This document shows positions 59,977 through 64,000 of a DNA stretch of 64,000 nucleotides, piece by piece (within the stretch, counting starts at the first letter, position 1; each line of letters starts with the position of its first letter). This stretch comes from Ascidiaceihabitans donghaensis (lineage in GTDB: Bacteria > Pseudomonadota > Alphaproteobacteria > Rhodobacterales > Rhodobacteraceae), in contig NZ_OMOR01000001.1 of NCBI RefSeq assembly GCF_900302465.1, positions 1,674,001 through 1,738,000 of the forward strand, given 5' to 3'. Below the pieces are notes generated by a model, which worked only from the letters and a program-made list of their open reading frames with translations, had not been told where the DNA came from and made no database searches. The translations under genes and the position numbers were made by a program.

Positions 59977-60700
59977 GTTTCTAACATTATTGACCCGCGC
60001 AAGGTTTTCTTCGAATCTTGCGCGAACATAAATTAAAGGATGATTTTCGCCGTCGGCATAATGAAGTTAATCCCACTTTTCCTAAGAGTGAATTTCTTGT
60101 TTTTTTGCCGGAACGGGTCGGTATCTATAAAGGCGTGAGAGACGACACAATATCGATTGAGAAGCAGGTTCTTGCAAGGCTCAAGTGAAGATCCGGGCTG
60201 TCCGCGAAACGTCAGTTTTCAAGTCCTCCAATTTACGGTCACTGCGAAAGACAGGTCCAACGGGCCGCATTGCAGCTAGCTTACCCCTTGGCCAATGTTC
60301 GGCGAGGGCCGCTAGACTATTTACCCACTTGATGCGCTCCGCGTTTGCGAAGCCCATTCCTTCCACATAGCCGACGCAGGTGCTGGCTGCAGACCGCACG
60401 ATCCATTGCATGGGCGGCTCAATGACTGCTTTCGGGAACCGGTTCAAGGGTTGTGATATTGAAACGGGCAGGTCGGTCTGCGCTGATACCGAAGTGTTGC
60501 TTGAGGGGCTTGGCGCCAAATACAGTGCGCTATGGGCTGAGGCTGGGATTGCGAGAGTTTGCTTTGGGCCGTTCTCGGCAGGCACACGGTCTTCGAGATG
60601 GCAGATACTGCAACGCCTTCGACGGCAGCCAAGAGCCCAAAGTTACCGATGCTGCGCTTGGGATGAATGACCGCTCCTCGGCATCGGTGGCCAAACAACT
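59977..60700. other. Stretch without a confident gene
   Basis: About 720 bp. A reverse ORF at 60181-60585 (134 codons) and a forward one at 60380-60670 overlap each other, neither with a clear ribosome-binding site or family match. The piece near 60600-60690 looks like a host repeat by style. It may hold the remains of an old gene. Confidence 0.45.
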
Positions 60701-61237
60701 TCAATTCATCTGGGGCGGATCAATTCTGCTTACGACATCCAAAGTGCAGAGTGGTGCTCGGTCCTGTAGGCGTCCAATCAGCCTTTCAAAATCGTCTGGG
60801 TCGGCAAGAGACGTCTTCGTAATGCGTATGTGTTTGCTCATGCTTGAAACATTGAGCTCCCAAACTCCGTCAATCGAGAGCTTTTGAAGGCGCTGAATGT
60901 CCGAAAAAGAAACTTCTACGTACCGTCCCAGAACACCTTGGTGCCGGGATGCTACGGCATCCTCAGACAGGACAATGGCATTGGGTCTGTTTTTGTTCTT
61001 CCAGATAGAAAATAGACCAAGAAACCCGAAGGTCCCAAAGGCGAATGCCGTTATCAGATTGACGGCAAAGTTTTGGGACGCGGCGGCATGCCGCCCTTCC
61101 ACTTCAAGAAGGGACCATGTTTCACCCGCTAATAAAAAGCAGAGCGCCAAAATAAACAGCGCGGCTGAAATCAAGACTCCGGACAACTGGCCATGGGACG
61201 TTTTGGAATACGCGAATGTCTCTTTGGGTTCACTCAT
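60701..61237 (-). CDS. Membrane protein with PH-like domain
   Basis: A 178-aa protein with two N-terminal transmembrane helices (VLISAALFILALCFLLAG; AVNLITAFAFGTFGFLGLFS) followed by a soluble beta-rich domain (AIVLSEDAVASRHQGVLGRY, VSFSDIQRLQKLSIDGVWEL) of the bacterial PH type. Function unknown. The gene is a single unit. Confidence 0.75.
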   Translation of the reverse strand: MSEPKETFAYSKTSHGQLSGVLISAALFILALCFLLAGETWSLLEVEGRHAAASQNFAVNLITAFAFGTFGFLGLFSIWKNKNRPNAIVLSEDAVASRHQGVLGRYVEVSFSDIQRLQKLSIDGVWELNVSSMSKHIRITKTSLADPDDFERLIGRLQDRAPLCTLDVVSRIDPPQMN

Positions 61238-61418
61238 TTCTTGTGGTCCATCTACGCTAGCTAATTGCGCTCGGTCCGTTCACTAGTACCTAATCCATAC
61301 CCAAACGCCAACTCCACAAAGTGCCATTTGACTTTTGCGATTGGAAAAAGTGGACATCTGATTGCAGCACTTGGACGACCGCTTTGTCCCGCAGTCTGTC
61401 AATTCGACAGTTTCAAGA

Positions 61419-62303
61419 TTAACCTATGGCTTCTGCCAGCAGATCAAAGACCACGCGAATGCGCAGGTTTGTCTTGAGCTCGCGGTGCGTCACCAGCCAT
61501 GTCTCGATATTGATCGGCTCAAACGTGGACGTCGGGTTTTCGAGTTCTGGATACGCTGTCCCAACATCGACGGGAAGAATACCAATCCCGAAACCTTGAC
61601 GGACAAGTTCAAGCGTGAGCGTAGCATTCGACGTCGAAAAATTAAAATTTGCAGTCGTCAGAGTCACTCCGCGTGATGACATTAGGCCAAGGCGTTGTTC
61701 TGGGTGGTCAAAACCGACAAACGTAAGTTGTTCAAGATCAGCCAGCGACCTGGGGCGGCCAACGTCATCAAGGTATTCCTTTGAAGCGAATAGATGTGCC
61801 TTGGTGTCGCGCAGCCGTTTTGCAAACAGGGTCTCGTCTTTGGGGCGCCCATGACGGATTGCGATATCGGCCTCACGCCGCCGCAAATCGCTTACTTCAT
61901 TCGTTGCGATTATCTCGATCTGAAGGTCCGGGGCGGTTGTGCGCAATGTCTTAAGGACTGGTGGTAGGAAATGGGTTGCCATCAGGTCTGTGGCCGAAAT
62001 CAAAACATGTCCAGTCACAGCTTGGGATTGGCCTGTTGCGGCAAGGGATATGTTGTTTGCTGCATCGCCCATCATCCGAAAATGCGCCAGCAATTCCAAA
62101 CCTGATTGTGTCAACAAAAGTGCACGCGATGTCCGCTCAAAAAGTGTCACACCAAGCGCCTCTTCGAGGCCCGCGACCTGCCGGCTGAGTGTAGGTTGTG
62201 TCAGCCCAAGGGCCCGTGCGGCGGCAGACAGCGATCCTTCTTCGGCGGTCACGAGAAACGCTCGCGCTTGGTTCCAGTCAAAAGCTGATCGTTTCCACTC
62301 CAT
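61419..62303 (-). CDS. LysR family transcriptional regulator
   Basis: A 294-aa LysR regulator. N-terminal HTH: WNQARAFLVTAEEGSLSAAARALGLTQPTLSRQVAGLEE (given in two parts: FLVTAEEGSLSAAARALGLT, QPTLSRQVAGLEEALG). The C-terminal effector domain is normal (VTGHVLISATDLMATHFLPP ... NEVSDLRRREADIAIRHGRP). It begins at the ATG at 62303, 97 bp from a divergent methyltransferase gene, a usual LysR arrangement, so it probably controls that gene pair. Confidence 0.9.
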   Translation of the reverse strand: MEWKRSAFDWNQARAFLVTAEEGSLSAAARALGLTQPTLSRQVAGLEEALGVTLFERTSRALLLTQSGLELLAHFRMMGDAANNISLAATGQSQAVTGHVLISATDLMATHFLPPVLKTLRTTAPDLQIEIIATNEVSDLRRREADIAIRHGRPKDETLFAKRLRDTKAHLFASKEYLDDVGRPRSLADLEQLTFVGFDHPEQRLGLMSSRGVTLTTANFNFSTSNATLTLELVRQGFGIGILPVDVGTAYPELENPTSTFEPINIETWLVTHRELKTNLRIRVVFDLLAEAIG

Positions 62304-62400
62304 TAAATACGTATACCAAAGCAAGAAAGATGCGCAATTCCGTATTGATTGTATGCGCTCTATATCCCCGCCAACGGCCAACTTTATGTGGGGAAAAGAT

Positions 62401-63159
62401 ATGACGGTGTCAAAGAACGAAAGCCTAACTCCGTTGGGCACGGCCACGATAGCAAAAGCAATCCCCATGACTTCTGGTCGCATTGGGTCTTGGGAAATCA
62501 TGATCAGCAGGCGGCCGCTCTCCACCGCGGATCTTGCCCGCCGTTACGACGCTGTCTCGGGCAAATGGGCACGAAAGGTGTGTCGTTTCCAATTGGATAC
62601 CGCGTATCAGGAACCGCTTTTGGCCTCTCAGGTCGCGGTAGACCTTATACATATCAAGCCACATGCCCAAGTCCTTGATTGCGGGGTTGGCAATGGCAGC
62701 CTTTCCATTGCGCTTGATAGCATCAAGACAGGTCCAGTTGACATTCACGGCATTGATACCTCTGTTGAAATGCTATTGCAGGCCAAATTGAAGATGCGAC
62801 ACGCCGGGATGGACCCACATCTTCAACAGGCCGATGTTATGTCATTGCCCTATGACGATCAGTCGTTTGATGTTGTTATGGCTGCGCATGTCCTTGAACA
62901 TCTGCCGAACCCGCAACGTGCGCTTGCAGAGATGGTGCGCGTTCTAAAGCCGGGTGGGATGGTGTTTCTTTGCATGACGCGCCCCTCGCTTTTTGGTGCA
63001 CTCGTCCAATTTCGGTGGCGCACACGGGCGATCACGGAACAACAGGGCATTGCGTGGCTGGATGCATCCCGGCTTGTTGATGTCGGATCTCAACCGGTTC
63101 GTCTTGGGTCTTTTGCTGGCGTTGCGAGCACTGCGTTTTGGGCGCGGCGACCAATATGA
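62401..63159 (+). CDS. SAM-dependent methyltransferase, class I
   Basis: A 252-aa enzyme: SAM-binding VLDCGVGNGSLSIALD (motif I), ADVMSLPYDDQSFDVVMAAH (motif II and post), VLEHLPNPQRALAEMVRVLK, typical of UbiE/Methyltransf_11. The ATG at 62401 has GGGGAAAAG just upstream. Substrate unknown; the context (divergent LysR, membrane DUF2306 partner) does not settle it. The stop overlaps the next ATG. Confidence 0.87.
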   Translation: MTVSKNESLTPLGTATIAKAIPMTSGRIGSWEIMISRRPLSTADLARRYDAVSGKWARKVCRFQLDTAYQEPLLASQVAVDLIHIKPHAQVLDCGVGNGSLSIALDSIKTGPVDIHGIDTSVEMLLQAKLKMRHAGMDPHLQQADVMSLPYDDQSFDVVMAAHVLEHLPNPQRALAEMVRVLKPGGMVFLCMTRPSLFGALVQFRWRTRAITEQQGIAWLDASRLVDVGSQPVRLGSFAGVASTAFWARRPI

Positions 63160-63830
63160 CGACTGCAAATCGAAAAGCCCCAAAACTTAGTTTGGGAAAA
63201 TCCGAATGGGTCGTCCTTGGCGTCATCTTTGTTTATTCATTCATTCCGGTCTTTGGCGGTTTGATACGGGTTTTCGAGCTTGCAGGCGGGCCGCAGATCG
63301 CACCAGAAAACCCTAGGGCATCGTTTGCTCCTACACCCATCATACTCCACATCCTCAGCAGCAGTCTGTTCTGTATGCTTGGCGTTTTACAGTTCTTTCC
63401 GAGCCTGTGCCGCCAACGTCTGGCAGCACATCGCGCCATAGGTCGGGTGGTCGCGGTTGCGGGATGTTTTAGTGCGCTTTCGGGCCTTTGGATGACGCAT
63501 TTCTATACCTTTCCCGAAACGCTTCAGGGCGCCCCACTGTACTGGGTGCGGATGGTACTGGGTGCATCTATGATCGCACTGATCATTTGGGCCGTCATTG
63601 CAATCAGATCCCGCAAATCCTTCCACCACAGCGCATCAATGGTGCGGGCCTATGCCATCGGTCAAGGTGCATCGACCCAAACCTTTTTGGGCGTTGCCTG
63701 GATCATCGCAGTTGGCTCTGAAGCAATGGGACCTTTGCGCGACGGGTTGATGATTTTCGCGTGGATGGTCAATCTGCTTGGCGCAGAAATCTTCATACGC
63801 AGGGTGCTGAGGTCGCCACAGCGTCGGTAA
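63156..63830 (+). CDS. DUF2306-like membrane protein
   Basis: A 224-aa polytopic membrane protein with about six hydrophobic segments (VVLGVIFVYSFIPVFGGLIR; ILHILSSSLFCMLGVLQFFP; VAVAGCFSALSGLWMTHFY; VLGASMIALIIWAVIAIRSR; FLGVAWIIAVGSE; GLMIFAWMVNLLGAEIFIR). The PSLCRQRLAAHRAIGRVV segment with the conserved His is typical of DUF2306. It is translationally coupled to the methyltransferase gene (ATGA). Confidence 0.78.
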   Translation: MTTANRKAPKLSLGKSEWVVLGVIFVYSFIPVFGGLIRVFELAGGPQIAPENPRASFAPTPIILHILSSSLFCMLGVLQFFPSLCRQRLAAHRAIGRVVAVAGCFSALSGLWMTHFYTFPETLQGAPLYWVRMVLGASMIALIIWAVIAIRSRKSFHHSASMVRAYAIGQGASTQTFLGVAWIIAVGSEAMGPLRDGLMIFAWMVNLLGAEIFIRRVLRSPQRR

Positions 63831-64000
63831 AAGCATGTGTCACGGTCTTTTAATCGGTCTTCCGCTCACGATAGACGGGGGTGCCGGGACGGGAAGCGTT
63901 GATGCGTCTTGGCGTCGCCCAAATGGGGCGAAGTCCAAGAAAAGCTTGGAAATTAAGCTTGTGCAACTCATAAAAATGATGATCCTGTATCCGACATTAT
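63831..64000. other. End of window, no feature
   Basis: The last 170 bp show no complete ORF and no clear terminator. Confidence 0.5.

Noticed and set aside
60181-60585. Reverse 134-codon ORF as a gene
   Set aside because: It overlaps an equally plausible forward ORF, lacks a ribosome-binding site and shows no domain; left as undecided sequence.
1-64000. CRISPR arrays, rRNA and tRNA genes
   Set aside because: No regularly spaced direct repeats with unique spacers and no rRNA- or tRNA-like sequences were seen in the window.

Overview
The window looks like an alphaproteobacterial chromosome, most likely from the Rhodobacteraceae (Roseobacter group). The grounds are a C4-dicarboxylate TRAP cluster, a choice-of-anchor-L/Hint secreted protein, SUF-type Fe-S genes, a gene-transfer-agent-type 3TM holin in a Mu-like prophage, and moderately GC-rich coding sequence with AT-rich islands. 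This assignment is inferred from gene content; no search was run.

Layout. (1) 1-8.0 kb, core metabolism: the end of a DctB sensor kinase, a DctD-like regulator that lacks the GAFTGA loop, two tandem DctD-type dyads, dctP-dctQ-dctM with a hairpin after dctP, then tpiA, a 2-oxoglutarate/Fe(II) oxygenase, a TfoX-N protein, an IscA-type carrier and a SufT/DUF59 protein. (2) 8.0-11.3 kb: dispersed repeats, a Hint-domain protein and three small hypothetical ORFs. (3) About 11.3 to 43-45 kb: a Mu-like transposable prophage read almost entirely on the minus strand. Its order from right to left is repressor switch, early genes, ParB-like protein, MuA-like DDE transposase, MuB-like ATPase, Mu-type regulators and GemA, Mor-like activator, endolysin and holin, terminase, portal, gpF-like and gpG-like morphogenesis proteins, an M23 peptidase insertion, protease/scaffold, capsid, and finally a long-tailed (siphovirus) tail module with no sheath. 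The tail chaperone carries a clear -1 frameshift site. The left-hand limit could not be fixed; an HTH gene and an acetyltransferase-like gene at 43.4-44.9 kb may be phage cargo or host. (4) 45.4-48.8 kb: a two-gene Gabija-type antiphage system (OLD/TOPRIM nuclease plus UvrD-like helicase) just outside the prophage. (5) 49-51.3 kb: decayed material, namely a membrane-protein gene split by an in-frame TAG and a truncated cytosine methyltransferase overlapped in a second, apparently coding frame. (6) 51.5-56 kb: a probable operon with a secreted seven-repeat Cys/Trp protein, a DUF1611 P-loop protein, an ornithine/alanine-racemase-like PLP enzyme and small proteins. (7) 56-64 kb: host accessory genes with several regulator/target pairs: MarR with a divergent membrane protein, SDR with MerR (matching dyads before both), a two-domain ABM protein, LysR with a divergent methyltransferase, and a DUF2306-like membrane protein.

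How the parts fit. The dct genes form one regulatory and transport unit for dicarboxylate-type substrates. The prophage is a chimera of Mu-type replication and head modules with a lambda-like non-contractile tail, controlled by a divergent repressor switch and probably by a Mor-type activator. Identical 26-bp palindromes sit before the lysis/head unit and before the protease/capsid/tail unit. The clearest defence system is Gabija. The least understood locus is the secreted-repeat, DUF1611 and racemase operon.
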